Positions 9,329-17,823 of a stretch of DNA of 64,000 bases are shown piece after piece. This DNA is from Sphingopyxis sp. PAMC25046. Lineage in GTDB: Bacteria; Pseudomonadota; Alphaproteobacteria; Sphingomonadales; Sphingomonadaceae. Position 1 is the first letter of the stretch, and each line of letters opens with the position of its first letter. The notes beneath the pieces were generated by a model. The model saw only the letters and a list, made by a program, of their open reading frames with translations, was not told the origin of the DNA and did not search any database. A program made the position numbers and the translations under genes. Location of the stretch: positions 124,001 to 188,000 of the forward strand of contig NZ_CP039250.1 in the NCBI RefSeq assembly GCF_004795895.1, written 5' to 3'.

Positions 9329-10384
9329 TCAGCGGCCGGGCGGTGCGGCGACCGATTGCCGTTCGACAAAGGTCGAGGCGAGCACATTGCTTTCGTCGCC
9401 CGCCGCCTTGGCGCCCGGCCCGAGGAAATCGGGAACGAGCGTTTGCGCAGCGCGGATGCCCATTTCGCGGATCGGCCAGCGCACGGTGCTGAGCGCGGGC
9501 CAGATATGCGTCGCGGTCGGGCTGTCGTCGAACCCGATGATCGACAGCTCGCCCGGCACCTTGATGCCCTTGCCATGCGCGACGCTCATCAATCCAGCCG
9601 CCATCTCGTCGTTCGAGCAGAAGACCGCGGTCGGGGGTTCGGCCAGCGAGAGCAGGGCTTCGCCCGCCTCGATGCCTGCGGTGTAACGATAGTTGCCGGG
9701 CGCATAAAGTTCGTCGGGAAGATCGAGCCCGGCTTCGGCGAGCGCCTCGCGGAACCCCTCTTCGCGCTCGGCGGCCGAACGGAAGCCGACGGGGCCGCGC
9801 ACGAAACCGATCCGGCGGTGGCCGAGCGCGACGAGCCCGCGCACCGCCTCGGCGACCACCTCGCGATCGTTCGACGAGATGCAGCGCTTCGCATCGTCGA
9901 TCCGCGCCGACCCGATGCGGACATAGCGCACGCCAAGATCCTCGCAGAGCGCGGCGAGATCGTCATTCTCCGAAATCGGTGGCAGCAGCATCGCGCCGAT
10001 CGGCCGCTGCTTTTCAAGGAAGGTGCGGACGTCGTCGAGCAGCTTGTCCGATCCGCGGTCGACGGGGCGAACGAGCAGCGCGAGATCGCTGTCCTTGATC
10101 GCGTCGAGCACGCCGCGCTGAAAGTTTAGCACGGTCTGCGCGTTCGGATTGTCGTGGAGCAAAGCGATCAGGAAGTTGCGGCGAAAGGCGAGCGCACGCG
10201 CCTGCGGATTCGGGACGAAGCCGAGCTGCTCGATTGCCTTTTCGACCGCCGCGCGCGTTTTGTCGGTCAGGAATTCGGACCGGTTGATCACTCGGCTCAC
10301 CGTCTTTTTCGACACCCCCGCCAGCGCCGCGACATCGTTGATCGTCGGCTGCTTGCCCCCCGGCCCCTTATTTTGTGCCGCCAT
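9329..10384 (-). CDS. LacI-family transcriptional repressor of the pectin/uronate locus
   Basis: 351 residues: an N-terminal LacI helix-turn-helix (PTINDVAALAGVSKKTVSRV, residues about 13-32) with the hinge helix (PNPQARALAFRR), then a periplasmic-binding-protein-like effector domain (GHRRIGFVRGP; GFDDSPTATHIWPALSTVR). It is divergent from kduI across 173 bases that hold one copy of the operator TGACACCGGTTACCA. Four more copies sit before the other transcription units, so it most likely represses the whole locus and itself. The inducer is probably a uronate-breakdown intermediate such as 2-keto-3-deoxygluconate; that is inferred, not shown. It plays the role IclR-type KdgR plays in enterobacteria but belongs to another family. 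Confidence 0.93.
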   Translation of the reverse strand: MAAQNKGPGGKQPTINDVAALAGVSKKTVSRVINRSEFLTDKTRAAVEKAIEQLGFVPNPQARALAFRRNFLIALLHDNPNAQTVLNFQRGVLDAIKDSDLALLVRPVDRGSDKLLDDVRTFLEKQRPIGAMLLPPISENDDLAALCEDLGVRYVRIGSARIDDAKRCISSNDREVVAEAVRGLVALGHRRIGFVRGPVGFRSAAEREEGFREALAEAGLDLPDELYAPGNYRYTAGIEAGEALLSLAEPPTAVFCSNDEMAAGLMSVAHGKGIKVPGELSIIGFDDSPTATHIWPALSTVRWPIREMGIRAAQTLVPDFLGPGAKAAGDESNVLASTFVERQSVAAPPGR

Positions 10385-10489
10385 ATTCGCTCTTTCCCCT
10401 GCGGGGCCTCTGGCCAGACCCGCGCTTTTCTATGCTGATGGGCGCTCGAACGCGTAAAATCAACCGCCCGGCGGACGCGCCAACAGCTC

Positions 10490-10518
10490 TTGACACCGGT
10501 TACCATCAAAACTAGCAA
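10490..10518 (+). promoter_or_regulatory. kduI promoter with LacI-type operator
   Basis: TTGACA (10490-10495) and TAGCAA (10513-10518) with a 17-base spacer form a good sigma-70-type promoter toward kduI. The operator TGACACCGGTTACCA (10491-10505) overlaps the -35 hexamer, so bound repressor would block polymerase. The repressor gene reads away on the other strand. Confidence 0.7.
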
Positions 10519-10557
10519 GGCGGCAAGCCCAGAAATATCGAGCGAGGATGCGATCCC

Positions 10558-11400
10558 ATGTTTTCCAAGACCTATTACGCCACCCACCCCGTGATGATGG
10601 AGGAGGTGTCGAATGCCGAGCTGCGCGATCGCTACCTCATCCAGAATCTGTTCCGTACCGGTGAATGCGTCCTCAACTACACCCACGCCGACCGGTTCGT
10701 GATCGGCGGGGTCGCGGTGGGTTCGGCGCCGGTCAAGCTGCCGGCGCAGACCGAGCCGCCGTCGGCCGCAGGCCACCCGTTCCTCGAGCGCCGCGAACTG
10801 GCGATCGTCAATGTTTCGGCGGTAGAGGGGACGGTGACCGTCGATGGCGAGAGCTTCACGCTCGGCAACAAGGACTGCCTCTATGTGACGATGGGCGCGA
10901 AGGACGTCGCCTTCGCGGGCGAAGGCGCGCGCTATTATCTGGCGTCGTGCCCGGCGCACAAGGCGTTCACGACTCGCAAGCTCGGCATCGCCGACGCCAA
11001 TGCGCTCGACCGCGGCAGCCTCGCCGAATCGAACGAGCGCACAATTTACCAGCTCGTCATTCCGGGGGTCTGCGACAGCGCGCAGCTCGTCATGGGCCTC
11101 ACCGTGCTCAAGGAAGGAAGCGTCTGGAACACGATGCCGCCGCACATCCACGAGCGCCGCAGCGAAATCTACTTCTACTTCGAACTCGACAATGTCGACA
11201 CCGACCGCGTCATGCACTTCATGGGCGAGGGCGAAGCGACGCGCCACATCGTGATGCAGAATGAGGAAGCGGTGATTTCGCCGCCCTGGTCGATCCACAT
11301 GGGCGCGGGCACGAAATCCTATGCCTTCATCTGGGCGATGGCGGGAGAGAATCAGGATTATACCGACATGAACGTCCTCGACATCTGTCAGCTGTCGTAA
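10558..11400 (+). CDS. kduI: 5-keto-4-deoxyuronate isomerase KduI (EC 5.3.1.17)
   Basis: 280 residues, the usual family length. It isomerises 4-deoxy-L-threo-5-hexosulose uronate, the open form of the unsaturated uronate made by pectate lyases, to 3-deoxy-D-glycero-2,5-hexodiulosonate in the cytoplasm. Zinc ligands are visible in [15 protein letters not shown]: His196, His198 and Glu203, the same numbering as E. coli KduI, with a later His near 247 ([10 protein letters not shown]). The N-terminus [12 protein letters not shown] and the region [20 protein letters not shown] are typical. First gene of a kduI-kduD-kdgK-esterase unit behind a LacI-type operator. Confidence 0.97.
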   Translation: MFSKTYYATHPVMMEEVSNAELRDRYLIQNLFRTGECVLNYTHADRFVIGGVAVGSAPVKLPAQTEPPSAAGHPFLERRELAIVNVSAVEGTVTVDGESFTLGNKDCLYVTMGAKDVAFAGEGARYYLASCPAHKAFTTRKLGIADANALDRGSLAESNERTIYQLVIPGVCDSAQLVMGLTVLKEGSVWNTMPPHIHERRSEIYFYFELDNVDTDRVMHFMGEGEATRHIVMQNEEAVISPPWSIHMGAGTKSYAFIWAMAGENQDYTDMNVLDICQLS

Positions 11401-11407
11401 CCATTAT

Positions 11408-11479
11408 CGTCACCCCGGACCTGATCCGGGGTCCGGACAACACCGCCGAAATGGATGCCGGATCAAGCCCGGCATGACG
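11408..11479 (+). repeat. Extragenic palindromic repeat, CACCCCGGA/TCCGGGGT type (copy 1)
   Basis: Two linked hairpins: CACCCCGGACCTGATCCGGG at the left and GCCGGATCAAGCCCGGCATG at the right, about 15 bases apart. Related copies are at 51345-51420 (inverted order) and 57764-57836. It sits between kduI and kduD and reaches close to the kduD ribosome binding site. Confidence 0.8.
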
Positions 11480-11491
11480 AAGGGTAGGAAG

Positions 11492-12259
11492 ATGAAGATG
11501 TTCGACCTCACGGGAAAAGTCGCGCTGGTCACCGGCGCCAACACCGGCATCGGACAGGGGATCGCGCTCGCGCTCGCCGAAGCCGGCGCCGACATCGCCG
11601 CGGCGGGCCGCTCGCCCGCCGACGAGACCGTCGGCAAGGTCCGCGGGCTCGGACATAGGGCCGAGAATTTCGCCGCCGACCTGTCGAGCGTTGGCGCGGT
11701 GCAGCCGCTTGTCGATGCAGTATTGGCCGAGTTCGGACGCATCGACATCCTCGTCAACAATGCCGGCATCATCCGCCGTGCCGACGCGGTCGACTTCACC
11801 GAGGCCGACTGGGACGCGGTGATGGACACCAATTTGAAGACGCTCTTCTTCCTGTGCCAAGGCGTCGGGCGTCACATGATCGCGCGTATTGAAAAAGAGG
11901 GGGGTTCGGGCAAGATCATCAACATCGCCTCGATGCTGACCTTTCAGGGCGGCATTCGCGTGCCGAGCTATACCGCGTCGAAATCAGGAGTCGGTGGGCT
12001 TACCAAATTGCTCGCGAACGAATGGGCGGCGAAGGGCGTGCAGGTCAACGCGATCGCCCCCGGCTATATCGCGACGAACAACACCGCCGCGCTGCAAGGC
12101 GACGAGACGCGCAATCGTCAGATCATGGAGCGTATCCCGGCGGGGCGCTGGGGCGATCCCAGCGACATCGGCGGCGCCGCGGTGTTCTTGGCGTCCTCGG
12201 CGTCGGATTATGTGCAGGGCCATATCCTCGCGGTCGACGGCGGCTGGCTCGCGCGTTGA
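11492..12259 (+). CDS. kduD: 2-dehydro-3-deoxy-D-gluconate 5-dehydrogenase KduD (SDR)
   Basis: 255 residues. A classical short-chain dehydrogenase: cofactor motif TGANTGIGQGIA near residue 15, NNAG near 88, catalytic Ser in NIASMLTFQGG and Tyr/Lys in YTASKSGVGGL. The KduD signature near the start (FDLTGKVALVTGANTGIGQG) and its position directly after kduI support conversion of 2,5-diketo-3-deoxygluconate to 2-keto-3-deoxygluconate with NAD(P)H. An upstream ATG at 11474 lies inside the palindromic repeat; ATGs at 11492 or 11498 have AGGG or AGGA at good spacing and give the usual length. Confidence 0.93.
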   Translation: MKMFDLTGKVALVTGANTGIGQGIALALAEAGADIAAAGRSPADETVGKVRGLGHRAENFAADLSSVGAVQPLVDAVLAEFGRIDILVNNAGIIRRADAVDFTEADWDAVMDTNLKTLFFLCQGVGRHMIARIEKEGGSGKIINIASMLTFQGGIRVPSYTASKSGVGGLTKLLANEWAAKGVQVNAIAPGYIATNNTAALQGDETRNRQIMERIPAGRWGDPSDIGGAAVFLASSASDYVQGHILAVDGGWLAR

Positions 12260-12302
12260 TTTTGTAAGATACTGACCGCGGCAGGCGGCGAACGGAGTGG
12301 GG

Positions 12303-13316
12303 ATGGCAGAGGGTAAACTCGTCTTTTTCGGCGAACTGCTGATCCGCCTTAACGCGCCGGGCAACGAGCTGCTGATGCAATCGCCCGCCCTCGCGCTCCA
12401 CGTCGGCGGCGCCGAGGCGAATGTCGCCATCGGGCTCGCGCATCTCGGCCATGATTGCGCGATGGTCAGCAAGGTCCCTTCGAACGCACTGGGTCGCGGT
12501 GCGGTGGCGGCGGTGCGCGGCGCGGGCGTCGACTGCACCGCCGTCACGCTTCACCCGGGGCGCATGGGGCTCTATTTCCTCAGCGTCGGCGCGGGGCTGC
12601 GCGCGTCGGAGATCGTCTACGACCGCGCCGGATCGAGCTTCGCGGCGACGGGACCCGAGGATTATGATTTCGACCGCCTGCTCGCGGGCGCCGGCCTGCT
12701 CCACCTGTCGGGCATCACCCCCGCGCTCGGGCCGCGTTCGGCCGAAGCCGCGCTCGCCGCGGCGCGCGCGGCGAAGCGGCTCGGCGTGCCGGTCAGCTTC
12801 GACGGCAATTACCGCGCGATGCTGTGGGAGGCGTGGGACAGCGACCCGCGTTCGGTCCTGACGGAATTGATCGGCAGCGCCGACATCTTGTTCGGCAACC
12901 ACCGCGATCTCTCGCTGGTGCTGGGCAAGGAATTCAGCGGCGACGGCGAAGACCGGCGGCGCGAGGCAGCCGAGGCGGGTTTCGAGGCTTTCCCTGGCCT
13001 CCGGCTCATCGCATCGACCGCCCGGCACACCGTTACCGCCGACCATCACCGCATCGCGGCGCGCGTCGACCTTCGCGATGCTTGCCATCAGACCGCCGAG
13101 ATCGACGTCACCGGCATCGTCGACCGCATCGGCGCGGGCGACGCCTTTGCCGCCGGGGTGCTGCACGCATATCGCTCGGGCGGCGATTCCGGGGCGATGG
13201 CTCAAAGCGGCCTCGCGCTCACCTGCCTCAAACATTCGCTGCCGGGCGACGCGAGCCGCTTCGGACAGGCCGACATCGACGCCTTCCACGGCGGCGGGCT
13301 CGATGTCCGGCGATAG
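12303..13316 (+). CDS. kdgK: 2-keto-3-deoxygluconate kinase KdgK (PfkB family)
   Basis: 337 residues. A ribokinase/PfkB sugar kinase with the N-terminal GELLIRLNAPG and the GGAEANVAIGLAHLG substrate region, an inner motif SFDGNYRAMLW, and the C-terminal ATP/catalytic motif DRIGAGDAFAAG (aspartate base near residue 276). It phosphorylates KDG, the point where both uronate branches of this locus meet, to KDPG. The ATG at 12303 is preferred over the in-frame GTG at 12297 because GGAG lies 6 bases before it. It follows kduD by 43 bases, and the next gene starts inside its last 14 bases. The KDPG aldolase is not in this window. Confidence 0.92.
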   Translation: MAEGKLVFFGELLIRLNAPGNELLMQSPALALHVGGAEANVAIGLAHLGHDCAMVSKVPSNALGRGAVAAVRGAGVDCTAVTLHPGRMGLYFLSVGAGLRASEIVYDRAGSSFAATGPEDYDFDRLLAGAGLLHLSGITPALGPRSAEAALAAARAAKRLGVPVSFDGNYRAMLWEAWDSDPRSVLTELIGSADILFGNHRDLSLVLGKEFSGDGEDRRREAAEAGFEAFPGLRLIASTARHTVTADHHRIAARVDLRDACHQTAEIDVTGIVDRIGAGDAFAAGVLHAYRSGGDSGAMAQSGLALTCLKHSLPGDASRFGQADIDAFHGGGLDVRR

Positions 13317-14826
13317 GTTGACGCGGCGCACGCTGCTGACCGCAGGCGCGGCGTCGTTGATCGTGCCTGTGATCGCCAAGGCCGATTCCATTACGCCGAT
13401 AACATATTTCGGCGGGGTCGAGGCCCGCGACGGCGCCTATCGATCGGGCGAACGGCGAAGCACGGGCGACGGGGTGGCCTGGGCTTTCACGGGCATCCGC
13501 TATGCCCGCGCCAGCCGCTTTTCGGCCCCGGTCGCGGTGACCAAAGCCGAGCAGCTGCAGGGCGACCGCTTTGGCCCCGCCTGCCCGCAGAGGGGCGACC
13601 GCTATCAGCCGCAATCCGAAGACTGCCTGTTCCTCAACGTCTGGACCCCCGACATCGAGGCGAAGCGCAAGCGCCCGGTCATGGTCTATTTCCACGGCGG
13701 CGCCTATTCGACCGGCAGCGTTACCGACCCGATCAACGACGGAACAAGGCTTGCGGCGCGCGGCGATGTCGTCGTGGTCACCGTCAACCACCGCCTCAAC
13801 GCGCTCGGCTATCTCTATCTCGCGCGCCTCGATCCGCGCTTTCCCGACAGCGGCAATGCGGGGCAGCTCGACCTGATCGTCGCGCTGCAATGGGTTAAGC
13901 GGAACATTGCGGCCTTTGGCGGCGATCCGGGCAATGTCACGGTCTTCGGCCAGTCGGGCGGCGGCGCGAAGATCGCGACGCTGATGGCGATGCCGGCCGC
14001 GAAAGGCCTGTTCCACAAGGCGATCACGATGAGCGGGCAGCAGGTCACCGCGTCGGGGCCGCTCAACGCCACCAGACGCGCCGAGGCGTTTCTCGATAAA
14101 CTCGGCAAAAATGTCGATCCCGCGACCGCGCCGGTCGAGCAGCTCGTAACCGCGCTGGCGGCGATCGACCCGATCCTCGGCGGCTCGGTATATATGGGAC
14201 CGGTGCTCGACATGACGCATCTGACGCGCCATCCCTTCTGGCCCGACGCCGCGCCGCAGTCGCTGGCCATTCCGATGATGCTCGGTAATACGGTGATGGA
14301 AACGCGCGCCTTTTATTCGCCCGACAGCAAGCAGCTGGCTGGGCTCGATTTCGACAATCTCGCGGCGCGCATCGCGCCCGAAATGCGGATCGATATCGGG
14401 CCGTCGTGGGTCGTCGCGCAATTCCGCGCGCGCTATCCCCGGGCCGAACCGCTCGAACTCTTCCACCGCATCGTCACCGCCGCGCGCAGCTGGCGCGGGC
14501 AGGTCGAAGAAGCCGAGGCGCGGGCGCGCGCCGGCGCCCCCGCCTTCGTCTACCAGCTCGATTTCGAGGATGCGAAACACACCGACGATATCGGCCTCAG
14601 CTTCGGCACGATCCCCGATCCGACGCCCGCGCAGCAGGCGATGAGCGACCGCGTGATGGATGCCTTCGTGAGCTTTGCCCGCACCGGCGATCCGGGTTGG
14701 CCAGCTTATGGTCTGGCGAAACGGCAAACGATGATCTTCGATATCGAGAGCCGCGTCGAAAATGACCCGCGTCGGTGGGAGCGTGAGCTGTTCGCGCGGG
14801 TGCCGTACATTCAGCCCGGCAGCTAG
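13303..14826 (+). CDS. Exported type-B carboxylesterase
   Basis: 507 residues starting at the ATG within the kdgK end. A twin-arginine-like signal (RLTRRTLLTAGAASLIVPVI) suggests Tat export. Carboxylesterase type-B features: SEDCLFLNVWTP, the oxyanion-hole motif YFHGGAYSTGS, the nucleophile elbow GQSGGGAK (Ser near 218), Glu in NTVMETRAFYS and His in DAKHTDDI. Within this locus it could remove ester groups (acetyl, methyl or feruloyl) from pectin fragments, but the substrate is inferred from context only. It is the last gene of the kduI unit; its stop overlaps that of the convergent esterase by 4 bases (CTAG). Confidence 0.85.
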   Translation: MSGDRLTRRTLLTAGAASLIVPVIAKADSITPITYFGGVEARDGAYRSGERRSTGDGVAWAFTGIRYARASRFSAPVAVTKAEQLQGDRFGPACPQRGDRYQPQSEDCLFLNVWTPDIEAKRKRPVMVYFHGGAYSTGSVTDPINDGTRLAARGDVVVVTVNHRLNALGYLYLARLDPRFPDSGNAGQLDLIVALQWVKRNIAAFGGDPGNVTVFGQSGGGAKIATLMAMPAAKGLFHKAITMSGQQVTASGPLNATRRAEAFLDKLGKNVDPATAPVEQLVTALAAIDPILGGSVYMGPVLDMTHLTRHPFWPDAAPQSLAIPMMLGNTVMETRAFYSPDSKQLAGLDFDNLAARIAPEMRIDIGPSWVVAQFRARYPRAEPLELFHRIVTAARSWRGQVEEAEARARAGAPAFVYQLDFEDAKHTDDIGLSFGTIPDPTPAQQAMSDRVMDAFVSFARTGDPGWPAYGLAKRQTMIFDIESRVENDPRRWERELFARVPYIQPGS

Positions 14827-15794
14827 ACGATCTTGTGCGCGCCGAGCCAGCTCCAGAGCAGTTCGGGCCAGATCGCAATGGGTAGCCCCGCCGTCTTCAT
14901 CAGCCCGAAGCCGTGCCCGCCGCGCTCGAAGAAATGCGCCTCGACCGGCGCGCCGATCGCGCGTGTCGCCGCGCGCAGCCGCACGCTGTTCTCGACCTTC
15001 ACGACATCGTCGTCCTCGGCGTGGAGCAGCCACAGCGGCGGCTGGTCGGCGCGGACATTGCGTTCGGGCGAATAGGCTTTCTCGCGCGCCGCATCGGCAT
15101 CGGTGCCGATCAGCTTCTCGCGGCTCGTCGCATGCGCGATCGCCGGGTCCATCGACACGACCGGATAGATAGCGGCGAGCGCGTCGGGGCGTGCCGACAT
15201 CGCATCGGCGGTGTCTGTCGAATCATAGACTTTGGCGTCGAAGCGCGTGAGCAGGCTCGTCGCGACCTGTCCGCCGGCCGAAAAGCCGCCGAAGGCGACG
15301 CGCGTCGGATCAATCCCGTCGATCCGAGCGCGGCTGCGCACCAGCCGAACGGCGCGCTGCGCATCGGCAAGCGGGACGTCGGCGCCGTTCGCCCACCCGT
15401 CGCCGGGCAGGCGATAGAAGAGGACATAGACGGTGACGTCGCGCGCCGTCAGCCAGCGCGCCAGTTCATAACCTTCCTTGTCGACCACGACATAGCGATA
15501 GCCGCCGCCGGGCGCGAGGATGACCGCCGCGCCATTGGGCCGGGCGGGACGGAAGATGTCGAGCCGCGGGCGCGTGATGCCTTCCAGCATCCGGTCGCTC
15601 GCGTTCGGATCCTCGCTCCGCTGCACGACCGCCTGGACGAGCCCCGCGGGCGGACGGACATGGCCTTCGGGCCAGAGCATCACGCTGTCGTCGGGCGCCA
15701 GGCCGGCGGGCCGCGTCCAAGTCGCGCGTGCGGCAGCACTTGCGAAGGGCAGCGCGAGGCTCGCGGTCAGCAGCGCGCGGCGATCGACGGTCAT
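14823..15794 (-). CDS. Exported alpha/beta-hydrolase, BD-FAE/acetyl-esterase type
   Basis: 323 residues from the ATG at 15794, which overlaps the upstream cupin stop (ATGA). The N-terminus MTVDRRALLTASLALPFASA looks like a Tat or Sec signal. Fold markers: APGGGYRYVVVDKEGYELARWL (oxyanion region), FGGFSAGGQVA (nucleophile Ser), HAEDDDVV (acid) and ERGGHGFG (His). The pattern fits the esterase_lipase/BD-FAE group that deacetylates plant polysaccharides. It is co-transcribed with the pectate lyase and cupin, suggesting deacetylation of pectin fragments in the periplasm (inference). Confidence 0.85.
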   Translation of the reverse strand: MTVDRRALLTASLALPFASAAARATWTRPAGLAPDDSVMLWPEGHVRPPAGLVQAVVQRSEDPNASDRMLEGITRPRLDIFRPARPNGAAVILAPGGGYRYVVVDKEGYELARWLTARDVTVYVLFYRLPGDGWANGADVPLADAQRAVRLVRSRARIDGIDPTRVAFGGFSAGGQVATSLLTRFDAKVYDSTDTADAMSARPDALAAIYPVVSMDPAIAHATSREKLIGTDADAAREKAYSPERNVRADQPPLWLLHAEDDDVVKVENSVRLRAATRAIGAPVEAHFFERGGHGFGLMKTAGLPIAIWPELLWSWLGAHKIV

Positions 15795-16192
15795 GGCGCG
15801 GGCGCCTTGTTGGGATAGGCGATGATCAGTACCAGTTCTTCGTCGCCCGTCTGGCGGATGCCGACCTTCGCGCCCTTGTAGAGCCACGCTGCGGTCCCGG
15901 CTTTCAGCGCCTTCTCCTCGCCGTCCGAATGGACGACGCCGGTGCCCGAGACGACATAATAAATCTCGTCATGGTCGATCGCGTGAATGCCGATCGCGGC
16001 GCCGACATGCAGCGCGCGCTTGCGAAACTCGAAGCTGCGCGGCGCAGGCACTGCGTCGCTGATCCGCCACGCGGTCGAGAGGCCGATCGCGCCGTGCGGC
16101 GGGGCTTCCTCGCGCACGGTCGCCGCCTCGTCGATCACGACCATCGCGGGCGCGCCGGCGCCCGCGAGCATGATCGCGAGCAACGCGGTCAT
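15791..16192 (-). CDS. Small exported cupin, possible KdgF-like role
   Basis: 133 residues: a short hydrophobic leader (MTALLAIMLAGAGAPAM) then one cupin barrel. Possible metal ligands lie in GIHAIDHDEIYYVVSGTG (His, His, Glu), followed by the second cupin motif with weak His conservation (KAGTAAWLYKGAKVGIRQTG). Pectin loci often carry the cupin KdgF, which speeds linearisation of unsaturated monouronates, but KdgF is cytoplasmic and this protein looks exported. Function is therefore open. It is coupled by ATGA overlaps to both the pectate lyase before it and the esterase after it. Confidence 0.75.
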   Translation of the reverse strand: MTALLAIMLAGAGAPAMVVIDEAATVREEAPPHGAIGLSTAWRISDAVPAPRSFEFRKRALHVGAAIGIHAIDHDEIYYVVSGTGVVHSDGEEKALKAGTAAWLYKGAKVGIRQTGDEELVLIIAYPNKAPAP

Positions 16193-17565
16193 TGCGCTTC
16201 ACTGCGCGACGCGCGATCGCGCGCCGACAGATGTTCCTGCGGCATCGGCGCGGTCTGGCCGGGGTATCGGCCCGATTTCGGTTCCATCGTCGCGAGGTCC
16301 CAATCCCGTTCGACAAAGGGTGCGCGCACCGCTTCGACCTTGGGATAACCGCTGACCTCCCTTTCGTCGTCGATCACGTCGCCGCGCCCCTCGGCGACGA
16401 AGAAGAGGACGCGAATCTCCTCCGCATCGCGCGCCCAGGGCCGGGCGCCCACGCTCGAAAGGACCGATGTTTCGACATCGCGCGTCGGCAGGATGGTATA
16501 ACCGTCGACGGGCGCCAGCGGGGCTTTCGCGCGGATGAGCTTCGCCTGCGTCTCGCCATAGCGGCCGAACTCAGGAAGCGCTTCGCCGTGGCGGTCGACG
16601 TGGAGATTGTCCTTGCCATAATATTCGAGATCGCCGTCGCCGCCGAGCATCAGGAAGGGCAGGCCGGGATCGGTGTCGTTGCCGCCGCGCATCACATTGC
16701 CGATCGCGGTGATCCGCCCCGTCACATAGTCGTGCCCGGTCCATTCGAGGTTCATCAGGTTATAGTGCACCGCGCGATGCTGCGGGTTGTAGATCAGATT
16801 GTTGATCATCAGCGCCTGCGCGCCGCCCTTGATCAGCGGGTTGCGCTCGACATTATGCGCCCAGACGTTGCGATAGAAGACGATCCCCGTCGCATTGTCG
16901 TGGATCAGCGAACCCTTGCTGTGCTCTCCCTTCGGATGGCTCGCGTCGGCAAGGCCTTCGGCGGCGAGATTGTTCGAGAAGCTGATGTTGTGGCTCGTTC
17001 CCCGCCGCCATTCCTCGACGCTGTTGCCGGTGAAGCGCGGGCCCGACGCCGACATATTTTCGTCGATCGCCCACAGGAAGGTGCAATGGTCGACGATGAC
17101 ATTTTGCGCCGCCACGGTCGAAAAGGCGTCGGCTTCCCAGCCGCTGCGTTTCGACTGGCCGTCGGCGCCGGTGTAGACGCGCAAATGGCGCATCACGACG
17201 TCGTGCGTCTTTACGTCGATGCCGGTGCGGATCAGCGTGATCCCGGGTCCCGGCGCGGTCTGGCCGGCGATCGTCAGATAGGGATGTCTGATCTCGATCG
17301 TCTTGCGGCCCATGTCGATCACGCCGCCGACCTCGAACACGATGATACGCGGCCCCGGTGTTTCGATCGCCGCCTTCAGCGACCCCGGACCGTCGGGCGC
17401 GAGCGTCGTCACGCGCAGGATCTGGCCGCCGCGTCCGCCAGGCGTTTGCGCTGCGGGACCGACCGCGCCGGGGAAGGCCAGCGGCGCAGCGCCGGCCGCC
17501 GCCGCAGGGATGGATGACAGGCAAAGGGTTAAAAAAAGCGCGGTTATCCAGGGCTTTTTAGCCAT
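16189..17565 (-). CDS. Pectate lyase, polysaccharide lyase family 1
   Basis: 458 residues from the ATG at 17565, chosen for the strong AGGAGAGG just upstream; another ATG six codons earlier (17583) lacks one. After a signal peptide (ITALFLTLCLSSIPAAAAGA) comes the PL1 layout: FPGAVGPAAQTPGGRGGQIL, FEVGGVIDMG, TIAGQTAPGPGITL, the calcium-site region VDHCTFLWAIDENMSASG and the asparagine-ladder turns of a parallel beta-helix (NLIYNPQHRAVHYN). It cleaves polygalacturonate by beta-elimination, giving the unsaturated ends used by KduI/KduD. It heads the minus-strand unit lyase-cupin-esterase and shares its regulatory gap with TonB receptor 2. Confidence 0.9.
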   Translation of the reverse strand: MAKKPWITALFLTLCLSSIPAAAAGAAPLAFPGAVGPAAQTPGGRGGQILRVTTLAPDGPGSLKAAIETPGPRIIVFEVGGVIDMGRKTIEIRHPYLTIAGQTAPGPGITLIRTGIDVKTHDVVMRHLRVYTGADGQSKRSGWEADAFSTVAAQNVIVDHCTFLWAIDENMSASGPRFTGNSVEEWRRGTSHNISFSNNLAAEGLADASHPKGEHSKGSLIHDNATGIVFYRNVWAHNVERNPLIKGGAQALMINNLIYNPQHRAVHYNLMNLEWTGHDYVTGRITAIGNVMRGGNDTDPGLPFLMLGGDGDLEYYGKDNLHVDRHGEALPEFGRYGETQAKLIRAKAPLAPVDGYTILPTRDVETSVLSSVGARPWARDAEEIRVLFFVAEGRGDVIDDEREVSGYPKVEAVRAPFVERDWDLATMEPKSGRYPGQTAPMPQEHLSARDRASRSEAQ

Positions 17566-17621
17566 CCTACCTCTCCTTTTCATTGGGGTATTGACATGTT
17601 CGCCGCAATCCGCAATCTTTC

Positions 17622-17636
17622 TGACACCGGTTACCC
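17622..17636 (-). promoter_or_regulatory. LacI-type operator before the pectate lyase
   Basis: TGACACCGGTTACCC, matching the sites at 4820 and 10491 in 14 of 15 positions. On the minus strand it lies about 57 bases upstream of the lyase start codon, just downstream of a TTGACC (-35-like, 17642-17647). Confidence 0.6.
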
Positions 17637-17765
17637 CAATCGGTCAACGAGAAAATATTTCCAAGGGAGAGGGTCTGATCCGGTTCGTCGCGCATGGCGG
17701 CGGCCAATCTCACTCTCTGAAAAATCGACGGATGAAGCGGTGCGCCATATCGCTTTGTCCAGCAA

Positions 17766-17779
17766 AGTAACCGGTGTCA
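17766..17779 (+). promoter_or_regulatory. LacI-type operator before TonB receptor 2
   Basis: AGTAACCGGTGTCA, the reverse complement of the same operator, 44 bases upstream of the receptor start. Two operators about 143 bases apart in one divergent gap would allow repression loops as known for LacI proteins, though nothing in the sequence proves this. The rest of the 17566-17823 gap shows no other clear element. Confidence 0.6.
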
Positions 17780-17823
17780 TTTCTTGCGCGAGCGGGGGCA
17801 ACGGGGCACAAGGGAGGATGATA

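Noticed and set aside
17596..17823. N-terminal extension of TonB receptor 2 running through the operators
   Set aside because: The stretch is not signal-peptide-like and covers two operator sites. The ATG at 17824 has a strong ribosome site followed by a normal signal peptide.
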